Shown here piece by piece: positions 7,550 through 15,313 of a stretch of DNA of 18,425 nucleotides. A model generated the notes under the pieces. The model did not search any database, was not told the origin of the DNA, and saw only the letters and a program-made list of their open reading frames with translations. Position 1 is the first letter of the stretch; each line of letters starts with the position of its first letter. Position numbers and translations under genes: made by a program. Where the stretch lies: positions 1 to 18,425 of the forward strand of contig CAZLBV010000155.1 of assembly GCA_964557845.1 (NCBI GenBank). Direction: 5' to 3'. This DNA is from CAZLBV01 sp964557845 (GTDB taxonomy: Bacteria; Acidobacteriota; Aminicenantia; Aminicenantales; Aminicenantaceae).

Positions 7550-8461
7550 ATGACAAAAAGAATCTTAATATCTATTATTCTATCTATCACATTGTGTTCA
7601 GTATATTCAGCTAGAATGTCAGGATCAGAAGAAGTCTCTGCCTCCAAATTAACCGGCCTTCTTCCTGATGTGGAGAACTGGGAAAAAAGTGATGATTCAC
7701 AAAGCTATTATCCTGAGAATTTATTTGAATACATCAATGGTGCTGCTGAAATTTATTTGGCTTATGAGTTCAAAGAGTTATTGGTAGCTCAATTCGATCA
7801 TGAAAACTCTGAGGCGAGCATATCGATTGAGATCTATGATATGGGTGAACAAAAGAATTCTTTTGGAATTTACAGTGTGGAACGTTATCCGGACAATCAA
7901 TTCGTACCGGTTGGGATCCAGGGTTATACTGAGGAAGGGATCTTGAATTTTTTGATAGGGGATTATTACATAAAAGTGTTTTGTTTTGGCTGCAGTGGAG
8001 ATTCTTCTGATGCCCTTATGGATTTTTCTAAGGATATAGCTGACAAGGTTGAAAATAAAGGATCCCTGCCTCCTTTGCTTGGTGTTTTTCCCCGAGAGGG
8101 AAAAATTGAAAACAGCGAGAAATTTATTCTAAGGAATTTTTTGGGTTACGGTTTTTTACATAATGGGTACTTGGTTAATTATAAAACATATGATCTTGAA
8201 TTTGATTGTTTCCTGATCGAAGGCCGGAATGAAGAAGATGCAGAGCAAATGTTAAACCAATATCTGCAATCAAATTCTAATGTGCAGGAGAATCCTGATG
8301 CTGGTAAAGTGATAAAGATCGAAGACCGCTATTATAAAAATATCTTTTTACTAAGGTTGGATAAATATATATGCGGGGTTATGAAGATAAAAGATGGATC
8401 AGAAGAATTGGGTGAAAAGTATTTAGAGGACATGAGTAAGAACCTTAACGAATTGATATGA
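7550..8461 (+). CDS. Exported DUF6599 family protein
   Basis: A 303-residue protein with a cleavable-looking signal peptide (MTKR, then a hydrophobic run to about residue 18, with a likely cut after VYS at 18-20). It lacks a proper lipobox, so it is probably periplasmic and soluble. The body resembles DUF6599: LPDVENWEK, a YYPENLFEYINGAAE stretch and an EIYDMG...NSFGIYS stretch. No function is established for the family. The frame could open at a GTG at 7535, but GTGAGG there is better read as the ribosome binding site, nine bases before the ATG at 7550. It diverges from the DUF362/AmrS/membrane-synthase operon and shares its promoter region, which hints at joint regulation. Confidence 0.75.
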   Translation: MTKRILISIILSITLCSVYSARMSGSEEVSASKLTGLLPDVENWEKSDDSQSYYPENLFEYINGAAEIYLAYEFKELLVAQFDHENSEASISIEIYDMGEQKNSFGIYSVERYPDNQFVPVGIQGYTEEGILNFLIGDYYIKVFCFGCSGDSSDALMDFSKDIADKVENKGSLPPLLGVFPREGKIENSEKFILRNFLGYGFLHNGYLVNYKTYDLEFDCFLIEGRNEEDAEQMLNQYLQSNSNVQENPDAGKVIKIEDRYYKNIFLLRLDKYICGVMKIKDGSEELGEKYLEDMSKNLNELI

Positions 8462-8522
8462 ATTCTCTAAATTAATGAACCCGGATTATTCATAAAAAAT
8501 GCCGCTGGTGCTATTTGGTAGT

Positions 8523-8885
8523 TCAGTCAAGTTTATCCGCGAAGTATTCTTTGACCACTTCAAACGCAGCCATAAGTTTGTTTAACGCTTCTTCTGCTCG
8601 TTTGATATCTTTTTCCCTGCCGGCCATCTCCATGTCTAAGGATGCAGCTTGCATATAAGTCAAGCTTAAGTTAGCTGAAGAACCTTTTAAACTGTGCCCA
8701 ATTTCCTGAATCTGTGAATAATCTTCCTCCTCGATCGCCGATTTTAGTTCTTGGGATTTTTCTTCATAATCATCAACATAGATATTGATGAGTTCATACA
8801 AAAATTCTTCGTCGTTTCCTGTTCTATCCAGAGCAGACTCAAGATCAATGGGAATTTTTGTGGGATTATCTTTTTTTTCGTCCAT
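8523..8885 (-). CDS. Histidine phosphotransfer (HPt) domain protein
   Basis: A 120-residue stand-alone HPt protein. The phosphoacceptor is H64 in the signature HSLKGSSANL, inside a helical bundle that begins with a DLESALDRTGNDEEFLYELI helix. HPt proteins shuttle phosphate between hybrid kinases and receiver domains in the cytoplasm. It lies 34 bases downstream of a REC-GGDEF gene, with a good AAAGGA ribosome binding site eight bases before the ATG, and is probably the last gene of a three-gene operon. The two upstream receivers are the obvious partners. No histidine kinase is present in the window. Confidence 0.88.
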   Translation of the reverse strand: MDEKKDNPTKIPIDLESALDRTGNDEEFLYELINIYVDDYEEKSQELKSAIEEEDYSQIQEIGHSLKGSSANLSLTYMQAASLDMEMAGREKDIKRAEEALNKLMAAFEVVKEYFADKLD

Positions 8886-8919
8886 ATTTTATCCTTTTTA
8901 TTATTATACTTAAATTAGA

Positions 8920-9849
8920 TCAAAGCGCAACATAACAATTTCTTCCCTTATTTTTAGCCTGATAGAGGGCTTTATCGCTGATACTGACCATGATTTCGGA
9001 TGTGACTTTTTTTAGTTTATCCGTAGAAGTCAAGCCAATGCTAACAGCGATTTTTACCGGGCCCGCTTGAGTTTCGACTGGAGTGCCGGAAATCCTTCTG
9101 AGAAGACGACCGGCTACATTCTTTCCGAATTCCCACGTGCAGCTGGATAAGACTATAAAAAATTCGTCGCCACCATATCTGCCTATTTTATCATAGACGC
9201 GCAATTCATCTTTCAGCCTGGCAGCTACTTCTACCAATACTTCATCCCCGACTTGATGTCCATAGGTGTCATTGATATTTTTAAAATGGTCAATATCCAG
9301 CATAAGAGAGCTTAGACTCGAGTCGGTACGATAAGACCGGGCGATCTCTCCAGTAAGCTCATCCAGTATAGCAACCCTATTTAAGAGATTTGTAAGGCCA
9401 TCATGCATAGCCAATTCTTGAAATTTCTGCCTGGCCATTCGGAGCTCATGCTCCAATTTAATGATCCTTTCTCCCGTCTTCAAACGCGCTCTTAACTCAG
9501 AAGGATTGAATGGTTTTGTGATGTAATCATCTGCACCGGCATTCAATCCACTGATAATATCTTCCGGACAGTTTTTTGAGGTTAGAAGGATCAGATAAAC
9601 ATAGGGTTCTTGATTTTCCGCTCTTATTTTTTGGCATAATTCGATTCCTGAGAGTTTGGGCATCATCCAATCAAGAATAGCTATCTGAATGTCTTTGGAT
9701 TCCTGGTAAATTTTCCAAGCAACGGCTCCGTCATGAGCTTTTGATACTTCAAATCCCCAATCTTTAGTGTGTTTTTCTAATAATTTACCGGAAACCCGGT
9801 CGTCTTCGGCTATAAGCAGATGGATTTTCTTTTTATCAATTGAGTTCAT
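8920..9849 (-). CDS. Response regulator with GGDEF domain (diguanylate cyclase)
   Basis: A 309-residue REC-GGDEF protein. The receiver has the acidic pair D16/D17, phosphoacceptor D60 in ILDWMMP, Thr in LLTSK, and Lys in YITKPF. After a short helical linker, the GGDEF domain begins at about residue 150 and holds the active-site YGGDEF. An RVYD inhibitory-site motif stands five residues before GGDEF, so an active enzyme with product feedback is expected. Phosphorylation would drive c-di-GMP synthesis from two GTP. It is a paralogue of the gene just upstream, with the same architecture, suggesting tandem duplication. The ATG has AGGAT five to six bases upstream. Confidence 0.92.
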   Translation of the reverse strand: MNSIDKKKIHLLIAEDDRVSGKLLEKHTKDWGFEVSKAHDGAVAWKIYQESKDIQIAILDWMMPKLSGIELCQKIRAENQEPYVYLILLTSKNCPEDIISGLNAGADDYITKPFNPSELRARLKTGERIIKLEHELRMARQKFQELAMHDGLTNLLNRVAILDELTGEIARSYRTDSSLSSLMLDIDHFKNINDTYGHQVGDEVLVEVAARLKDELRVYDKIGRYGGDEFFIVLSSCTWEFGKNVAGRLLRRISGTPVETQAGPVKIAVSIGLTSTDKLKKVTSEIMVSISDKALYQAKNKGRNCYVAL

Positions 9850-9956
9850 TCTATCCTGTTTGTTAAGCCATGAATCGATTTTTTTTCATGCTGGGATTCT
9901 ATCTGAAATGGGATAAGAAAGCCATACAAGATATATCCAGATAAAATATCAATTGA

Positions 9957-10862
9957 TTATTTAATAGTTTCATTATAGACGACAGCTCGATTTCTTCCTG
10001 ATCTTTTTGCTATGAGTAATGCGGCGTCACTTGCATCTATCAATTCCTCACCGGTTGCATTCGGCAGGTCTTCAGATGATATGCCGCCAACACTTACATT
10101 AACTTCCAGTTCAAGGTTATCGATCAAGAATTTTTGTTCGGAAATAGATCCGATCATGCGCTGGGCTAATTTTGTTATATTTTCAGAACAAAGGTGAGTC
10201 ACAATGATAAGAAATTCATCTCCTCCATACCTGCCTACTTTATCATATTTACGGAGAGGTTTTTTCAAACGGCTGGCAACTTCGCTGAGGATCTTGTCGC
10301 CGATGATATGCCCGTAGGAATCATTCACTATTTTAAAGTGATCTATATCTACCATAAAAACACCAACTGGTTGTTCAGACCTTTGGCCCCTTTCCAACTC
10401 TTCTTCAAGCAGGTCCAGTATTTTTTTTCTGTTCCATAGTTGAGTTAAGGAATCAATGGAGGCAGATTTAATCCTGGCGTCTTCTCTTCGAATGATTTTT
10501 TCGCCCTTTTGTAATCGGATTTTTAGTTCGGGAAAATAAAAAGGTTTGGTTATGTAATCATCTGCTCCTGCCGTTAGCCCATGCACGATATCGTCCTGAT
10601 TATCTTTTCCCGTAAGAAGAATAACATATATGTACTCTTCCATTTTTTGTTGGACTTCATGACGGATCTTTCTGCAGATCTCAATTCCGTCCATTTTAGG
10701 CATCTCCCAGTCTAGTATTGCCAGACGGATTTCACCTGATTGAATAGTATCCCAAGCATCTTCTCCATTTCCGGTTGCCTCAACTTCATATCCCCAATCC
10801 AGTATATTTCTTACTAATGCATTTCTTGATATAACATCGTCTTCTGCTATGAGTACTTTCAT
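9957..10862 (-). CDS. Response regulator with GGDEF domain (diguanylate cyclase), paralogue
   Basis: A 301-residue REC-GGDEF protein and first gene of the cassette. The receiver shows D8/D9, phosphoacceptor D51 in ILDWEMP, Thr in LLTGK and Lys in YITKPF. The GGDEF domain carries YGGDEF with an RKYD inhibitory-site motif five residues before it, so it should make c-di-GMP and be product-inhibited. It is alignable along its length with the next gene but clearly diverged, so the duplication is old or the copies have specialised. The start is supported by AAGGA seven bases before the ATG. A promoter lies upstream at 10909-10936. Confidence 0.92.
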   Translation of the reverse strand: MKVLIAEDDVISRNALVRNILDWGYEVEATGNGEDAWDTIQSGEIRLAILDWEMPKMDGIEICRKIRHEVQQKMEEYIYVILLTGKDNQDDIVHGLTAGADDYITKPFYFPELKIRLQKGEKIIRREDARIKSASIDSLTQLWNRKKILDLLEEELERGQRSEQPVGVFMVDIDHFKIVNDSYGHIIGDKILSEVASRLKKPLRKYDKVGRYGGDEFLIIVTHLCSENITKLAQRMIGSISEQKFLIDNLELEVNVSVGGISSEDLPNATGEELIDASDAALLIAKRSGRNRAVVYNETIK

Positions 10863-10908
10863 TCCTCTTCCTTTAAACTAAGACTAATCCCATAAAATAT
10901 TCTTTATA

Positions 10909-10936
10909 ATTTTAGTAAAATAAGATCAAAGGTCAA
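10909..10936 (-). promoter_or_regulatory. Promoter for the REC-GGDEF/HPt operon
   Basis: On the minus strand TTGACC (10931-10936) and TAAAAT (10909-10914) each match five of six consensus positions and are 16 bases apart. The implied leader is about 40 bases and ends in a clear ribosome binding site. Confidence 0.45.
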
Positions 10937-10974
10937 TCGTCTTTTAAGATGAAAATAGGGGTGATATTAAGAAA

Positions 10975-11002
10975 TTGATTTTAAGTGAAAATAGAATATA
11001 AT
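10975..11002 (+). promoter_or_regulatory. Promoter abutting the AI-2E transporter start
   Basis: TTGATT (10975-10980) is 16 bases from a perfect TATAAT (10997-11002). Only seven bases separate the -10 box from the ATG at 11010, so transcription would begin at or next to the start codon and give a leaderless mRNA. No Shine-Dalgarno sequence is present. Confidence 0.5.
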
Positions 11003-11009
11003 AGAAAAA

Positions 11010-12032
11010 ATGCAAGGCAATAAAATAATATCAGTATCGCTGGTCATAATAGTAATTTTCCTATGCGGAGTTGTGCTGCGGGAAGCCCGGTCTATTTTTT
11101 TTCCGTTCTTTCTGGCGGTTTTTCTTTCCTTTATACTCTCTCCCTTACTCGATTTGCTTATGAAGATCAAAATACCTAAGAGTCTATCTATAATTTTTCT
11201 GATTTTTATAACATTCCTTGTCATATATCTTCTTGGAAGCTTATTTTATTCCAATGGAAAAGATTTTGCCAATGAGCTTCCGAAATACGGTCAAAAGGTG
11301 AATAACATTCTAGACTCTATTCATTCCCGTTTGAAAACCCAGTTTCCGAATCTTAAACCTTTGGATTGGATGGATCAGCTGGATCTGGGAAAGATAGGAA
11401 TATTCATCTTCTCTTCCATGGGCCCATTCTTTTCTTTTATATCTAATCTTTTTCTTGTATTCATCTTTTTACTCTTTATTTTGGCTGGCCGGGGAAATAT
11501 AATCATTAAGGTTGAAAAATATCTGAGCAAGAAACAAGCTGCTCAGATCTTTGAGGTGATAAAGAAAATAGACAGTCAGATACAAAGATATCTGGCTATC
11601 AAGACACTGGTGAGTTTCATTACCGGTCTGCTGGCGGCGGTTGTTTTAATCGCATTTGGGGTTGAATTTGCCATTGTATTTGGATTTTTAACTTTCCTGT
11701 TGAATTATATTCCTAATATTGGATCATTTATTGCAACTGTTTTTCCGGTTGTCATCGCAGCCTTTCAGTTCGAAACCATTTGGCCGGCCTTCTGGATACT
11801 GATTATTCTTATTCTTATCGAGCAGGTGATGAGCAATTTCGTCGAACCCCGCTTGATGGGACAAGGATTAGGATTGAGTCCTCTTTTTGTGCTTTTTGCC
11901 TTGTTTTTTTGGGGATGGTTGTGGGGTATAGCAGGAATGATCCTGGCTGTCCCAATTGTTGCGATCATGAAAATCATATGCATGAATGTTCCTGGATTGA
12001 AGCTCTTGGCAGTTTTAATGAGTAAAGATTAG
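11010..12032 (+). CDS. AI-2E family transporter (PerM/TqsA-like membrane protein)
   Basis: A 340-residue polytopic inner-membrane protein of the AI-2E/UPF0118 family. Two or three hydrophobic segments open the protein (about 7-80), a more polar loop follows (about 85-125), and the rest is membrane-spanning. The family's C-terminal signature is clear: NFVEPRLMGQGLGLSPLFVL, then WGWLWGIAGMILAVPIVA. Members have been linked to autoinducer-2 export or Na+/H+ exchange, so the substrate cannot be assigned. It stands alone between divergent and convergent neighbours. No ribosome binding site precedes the ATG. The next in-frame Met is far inside the first membrane domain, so this start is likely genuine. 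Confidence 0.88.
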   Translation: MQGNKIISVSLVIIVIFLCGVVLREARSIFFPFFLAVFLSFILSPLLDLLMKIKIPKSLSIIFLIFITFLVIYLLGSLFYSNGKDFANELPKYGQKVNNILDSIHSRLKTQFPNLKPLDWMDQLDLGKIGIFIFSSMGPFFSFISNLFLVFIFLLFILAGRGNIIIKVEKYLSKKQAAQIFEVIKKIDSQIQRYLAIKTLVSFITGLLAAVVLIAFGVEFAIVFGFLTFLLNYIPNIGSFIATVFPVVIAAFQFETIWPAFWILIILILIEQVMSNFVEPRLMGQGLGLSPLFVLFALFFWGWLWGIAGMILAVPIVAIMKIICMNVPGLKLLAVLMSKD

Positions 12033-12039
12033 AGGCCGA

Positions 12040-12061
12040 AGAAGTAAACCTTATTACTTCT
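12040..12061. terminator. Hairpin between convergent genes, weak terminator candidate
   Basis: An 8-bp perfect inverted repeat (AGAAGTAA at 12040-12047 and TTACTTCT at 12054-12061) with a six-base loop lies eight bases after the transporter stop and just before the end of the convergent gene. Neither strand has a proper T-run after it, so intrinsic termination would be weak. Position is the main support. Confidence 0.4.
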
Positions 12062-12067
12062 AGATGA

Positions 12068-12703
12068 TTAAATATTCTGGGGGGAATTTTTTAATCTTGA
12101 GAACCTGTGCTCAAGTTGGTCTAAATAATTTCTTTGGTTTAATTTATTGCCCATGTAGTAATTTACATTGAGTCTGATCCACTCTAAACATTCAATTTTT
12201 TCCTCTTTAGTGTAGTGCTGATATTCACCGGGGATTATAATTCTTTTTTCATACCGGCAGGTTTCAGTAGTTTGAAATAGCGCTTCTCCCAATTCGTTTT
12301 TTTGTTTCTTCAGCTCTCTGGTATCAGGAATGATCAACCGGCTTTTCCCCTTTTCCACTTTTTCGCGGGTATAGCTCAAGGCAAACAATATATCTTTATC
12401 CGTGAGTTGACTGTTTCTGCCGATTTCATGCAAAGTGTTTTCGAGATTGAACACCAGCCATGCCAGCCGCTCGTCCTGTAAAACGTCAGGTTCAGGAAAA
12501 AGTTTTTTCTTTTCTGAGGCTGCTCGTTTTTCGATAAACCGTTTATCCTGATAAGGCTTATGTTTTGTCAAAAAAATACAATCAGCAGGGCAGTTGATCT
12601 CTTTACCTCTTAATGTCCCGCAGCACAGGCTGCAAATCGACTCTCCCAGTGCCGGGCATTTTCTTTTAGCTTTTCTTTTTTTGCACAGGTAGCATTTAGT
12701 CAT
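12068..12703 (-). CDS. Hypothetical protein with N-terminal cysteine-rich zinc-finger-like domain
   Basis: I do not recognise a named family. The 211-residue protein opens with eight cysteines: C4 and C7 (CYLC), C16, then C24, C27 and C28 (CSLCC), C38 and C42 before IFL. This spacing suggests two zinc sites. The remainder is charged and mostly helical, with no membrane segment. Related cysteine-rich N-termini occur in uncharacterised proteins of anaerobic bacteria, but I cannot assign a function. The frame extends to a TTG at 12739, but the ATG at 12703, just before the first Cys pair, is preferred. It has no ribosome binding site; a TATAAT at 12716-12721 lies 12 bases upstream, though without a convincing -35. 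Confidence 0.65.
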   Translation of the reverse strand: MTKCYLCKKRKAKRKCPALGESICSLCCGTLRGKEINCPADCIFLTKHKPYQDKRFIEKRAASEKKKLFPEPDVLQDERLAWLVFNLENTLHEIGRNSQLTDKDILFALSYTREKVEKGKSRLIIPDTRELKKQKNELGEALFQTTETCRYEKRIIIPGEYQHYTKEEKIECLEWIRLNVNYYMGNKLNQRNYLDQLEHRFSRLKNSPQNI

Positions 12704-12770
12704 TGTTTTAATAATATTATAGTAAGCATTAGATGGCAATGATCATCATTTTTTGCAGTTTGGGTTGGTT

Positions 12771-13109
12771 TCAGCAGGTGAGGTGAAATGCGCCGATCGT
12801 TTTTTTGGTAAGATGATTTTCATTGAATAATTTAACTGCTTTTGCGGTTTTCGCTGTGATTATCGAGATATTCTTTTGTTTGCATAGCTCGAAGACTTCC
12901 TGGTCGATCTTAACTAACCCATAATAGCCGGTCCCTATGACCAGAACTTCAAATGTGAAGGCAAATACTTCAGAGAGGTCATCCACGCTAATTCTGTGAC
13001 CGCTGGCTCTCCACCAGGGGGAAAAGATCTGGTTGGGAAGGATGATCAAGTCTTTAGTAAAGACCTGTCCCTGGATTTTCATTTTTCCGAATGAGTATGA
13101 ATCGATCAT
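12771..13109 (-). CDS. Mth938-like domain protein (DUF498/NDUFAF3-like)
   Basis: A 112-residue protein of the Mth938/DUF498 fold, a small cytosolic alpha/beta family whose eukaryotic relative NDUFAF3 assists complex I assembly. Visible family features are an initial IDSYSFGKMKI strand, SPWWRASGH, and the EVLVIGTGYYG core. The bacterial function is unknown. Its ATG overlaps the rnc stop by four bases (ATGA), so the two are translationally coupled, which may reflect operon convenience rather than a shared pathway. Confidence 0.8.
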   Translation of the reverse strand: MIDSYSFGKMKIQGQVFTKDLIILPNQIFSPWWRASGHRISVDDLSEVFAFTFEVLVIGTGYYGLVKIDQEVFELCKQKNISIITAKTAKAVKLFNENHLTKKTIGAFHLTC

Positions 13110-13870
13110 TTTTTCTTGAGAAGAAAGGTGTCGTCAGTAAAGGCCTTAAATTTCTTTTTTAGCAGGCTTTTGAGAGCTTTTTGTGCCGCTTTCATTTCAG
13201 CTTCTTTTTTGGAGCTGCCCTTAGCCTTGGCCAGCTGTTGGCTGTGCGCAAAAACTTCCACTGTGAATACTTTTCTATGGTCCGGTCCTTTGGTCGTTAT
13301 TATTTTATAGACTGGAGAGGCATTATTTTCTCTTTGAAGATGTTCTTGAAGAGCAGATTTATAATTATTGACAAAAAAATTATTTAAGTTGATCTTTTTA
13401 AATAGAAATTCCAGATTCGGAACTATCAGCATTTCTGCCTTATCGATCCCACCGTCCAGATACAAGGCTGCGACGACAGCTTCAAAGGCTCCGGCTAAAA
13501 TACTCCTTTTTTTTCTGCCTCCGCTTTTTTCTTCACCCTTTCCGAGAAAGATATACTTATCCAGTTTAATCTTTTTAGAAAAATAGAATAGAGCCGTGGT
13601 GCTTCCCGCGGTTGATTTTAGTTTGGACAGTTCTCCCTCCGAGAGTTCAGGGTAGGCAGAGCAAAGATATTTGGCCAGGATCATACCTAAAACTGAATCG
13701 CCAAGAAATTCTAAGACCTCATTATCGGTGAGTGATTCTCCTTGATTTTCATAGGCATAGGAACGGTGGGTCAAAGCCTGATAAAGAAGTTCTTTATTGT
13801 TGAAGTTATAACCTATTTTTTTTTCGAACCCTATCAGTTTGTTCTTAATATCATTGTTTAATTCATTCAC
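13106..13870 (-). CDS. rnc: Ribonuclease III
   Basis: A 254-residue RNase III, which cuts double-stranded RNA in rRNA processing and mRNA decay. The catalytic domain (about 10-160) holds the signature NEVLEFLGDS (E51, E54, D58) and AFEAVVAALYLDGG with E130. A double-stranded-RNA-binding domain follows (about 168-236), ending in GSSKKEAEMKAAQKAL. The Asp usually found three residues before the last catalytic Glu (D114 in E. coli) is Gly127 here. A lysine-rich tail of about 18 residues extends the C-terminus. Translation starts at GTG, with AGGTG about seven bases upstream. The common acpP/fabF neighbours are absent. Confidence 0.95.
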   Translation of the reverse strand: MNELNNDIKNKLIGFEKKIGYNFNNKELLYQALTHRSYAYENQGESLTDNEVLEFLGDSVLGMILAKYLCSAYPELSEGELSKLKSTAGSTTALFYFSKKIKLDKYIFLGKGEEKSGGRKKRSILAGAFEAVVAALYLDGGIDKAEMLIVPNLEFLFKKINLNNFFVNNYKSALQEHLQRENNASPVYKIITTKGPDHRKVFTVEVFAHSQQLAKAKGSSKKEAEMKAAQKALKSLLKKKFKAFTDDTFLLKKK

Positions 13871-13913
13871 GAGGCAACACCTAACTAGAAAAAGTCGGAA
13901 TAAATACCGATAA

Positions 13914-13933
13914 GATTGAAATCCATTTCAATC
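13914..13933. repeat. Perfect 9+9 inverted repeat between pyrC and rnc
   Basis: GATTGAAAT at 13914-13922 and its complement at 13925-13933 flank a two-base centre. On the plus strand T-rich sequence (AATTTTTAT) follows; on the minus strand, where the genes lie, only TTATC follows. It may be an operator upstream of rnc, an mRNA hairpin that RNase III could cut, or a weak terminator after pyrC. Confidence 0.4.
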
Positions 13934-13965
13934 AATTTTTATCCTACCATTAAAACACTATCTCA

Positions 13966-15243
13966 TTAGAAGGGATACTTTATTTTCCCTCCAATAATGG
14001 TTATCTCAGGAGAACCTTTCACCAGCCATCCATCAAAAGGGCAATTCCTCGCTTTCGAATGAAAAGTAGAAACATCGATCTTCACTTTTTTTTCTAGATC
14101 GAGTATGGTCAGGTCAGCATCGGCGCCCGGTGAAATTTTCCCTTTATGGTTAAAACCGATAAGCTCGGCAGGTCTTGTGGAGAACATTTCTATCAATTGA
14201 TTGATCGAGATCAAACCGGTATGGACCAGTTTATCGATCAGCAAGGGAACAGCCGATTCTAATCCGATGATCCCAAAGGGAGCAGAATCTATCTCGACAG
14301 ATTTTTCATCGGGAGTGTGGGGAGCATGATCAGTGGCAAAGACATCTATCGTTTTACTTTTTACAGCTTCTATGAGTGCAGTGATATCCTCTTGGCTTCT
14401 TAGAGGCGGGTTGACCTTTAAGTTCGGATCATAGGTTTGTAAAGATTCGTCCGAAAGGAGTAAATGATGAGGAGTGACTTCCGCACTGACTGCGATGCCT
14501 TTTTTCTTAGCATTTCTGATAAGGTCAACGCTTCCTTTTGTAGATACATGGGAAATATGAATACCGGTTACTGCCTTTTCAGCTAAAATTATATTCCTCG
14601 AGATAATGATCTCTTCCGCAGAGGAAGGGATGCCTTTTAGACCGAGGAGGTTTGAGTAATACCCCTCATGCATGACCCCGTTTTTACTCAAATTCTTATC
14701 TTCGCAGTGATCAGAGATCAGAACATTCAATGTTTTGGCATGCTCGAGAGCATGCCTCATAACTCTGCTGTTCATCACTGTATTTCCATCGTCGGAAAAT
14801 CCTATGGCACCGGCATCGACCAGGTCAGCCATTTCAGTTAGAGTCTCTCCTTTAGAACCCTTGGTGATGGCTGCAAAGGGAAAAACGTTGGCTAAATTCT
14901 GTTTTTCGGCCTCTTGTATGATATATTTGGTGATAGCGGGATTATCGTTAACCGGAGTTGTGTTAGGCATACATAAGATGGTAGTAAAACCGCCCCTGAC
15001 GGCGGCCTTAGTCCCGCTGGCAATGGTTTCCTTTTCTTCCTGGCCCGGTTCTCTCAAATGAACATGCATATCTATGAAACCAGGAGCTATGATGTATTTG
15101 GATGCATTAATGGTTTTAGTCACCTCTGCATCTATCTTTTTTTCAACCGCCTGAATCTTATCGTCTTTGATCAGAACATCCATAACTGCATCTAAACCAG
15201 AACCAGGATCGATTACTCTTCCCTGCTTAATCAGAATTTTCAC
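13966..15243 (-). CDS. pyrC: Dihydroorotase (type I)
   Basis: A 425-residue dihydroorotase that cyclises carbamoyl aspartate to dihydroorotate in pyrimidine synthesis. Metal ligands are visible: D58-x-H60-x-H62 in GFIDMHVHLREPG, D152 in FSDDG (where the type I enzymes use Asp rather than carboxylated Lys), H179 in ISDHCED, H232 in HISHVST, and catalytic D305 in ATDHAPHT. Length and motifs match the bacterial PyrC that often pairs with PyrB. Translation starts at GTG with AGGA eight bases upstream. It follows pyrR after about 70 bases; no pyrB lies between them. Confidence 0.95.
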   Translation of the reverse strand: MKILIKQGRVIDPGSGLDAVMDVLIKDDKIQAVEKKIDAEVTKTINASKYIIAPGFIDMHVHLREPGQEEKETIASGTKAAVRGGFTTILCMPNTTPVNDNPAITKYIIQEAEKQNLANVFPFAAITKGSKGETLTEMADLVDAGAIGFSDDGNTVMNSRVMRHALEHAKTLNVLISDHCEDKNLSKNGVMHEGYYSNLLGLKGIPSSAEEIIISRNIILAEKAVTGIHISHVSTKGSVDLIRNAKKKGIAVSAEVTPHHLLLSDESLQTYDPNLKVNPPLRSQEDITALIEAVKSKTIDVFATDHAPHTPDEKSVEIDSAPFGIIGLESAVPLLIDKLVHTGLISINQLIEMFSTRPAELIGFNHKGKISPGADADLTILDLEKKVKIDVSTFHSKARNCPFDGWLVKGSPEITIIGGKIKYPF

Positions 15244-15313
15244 CTTTTTTTTCCTATCAAGAATAAGTAAAGGGCTGCGTTTCCGGCAGCGATCCTATTT
15301 TTAACCTGTTTAA

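Noticed and set aside
8462..8522. Possible terminator between the convergent DUF6599 and HPt genes
   Set aside because: There is a short GC-rich stretch beside six T on the minus strand, but no stem longer than three or four pairs.
8903..8931. Separate promoter for the HPt gene (TATAAT at 8903-8908)
   Set aside because: The best -35 at 16-17 bases matches at most three of six positions and lies in the upstream coding sequence; co-transcription is simpler.
9850..9956. CATGAA/TTCATG inverted repeat between the two REC-GGDEF genes as a terminator
   Set aside because: The stem is only six A/T-rich pairs with A residues in the loop and no T-run after it.
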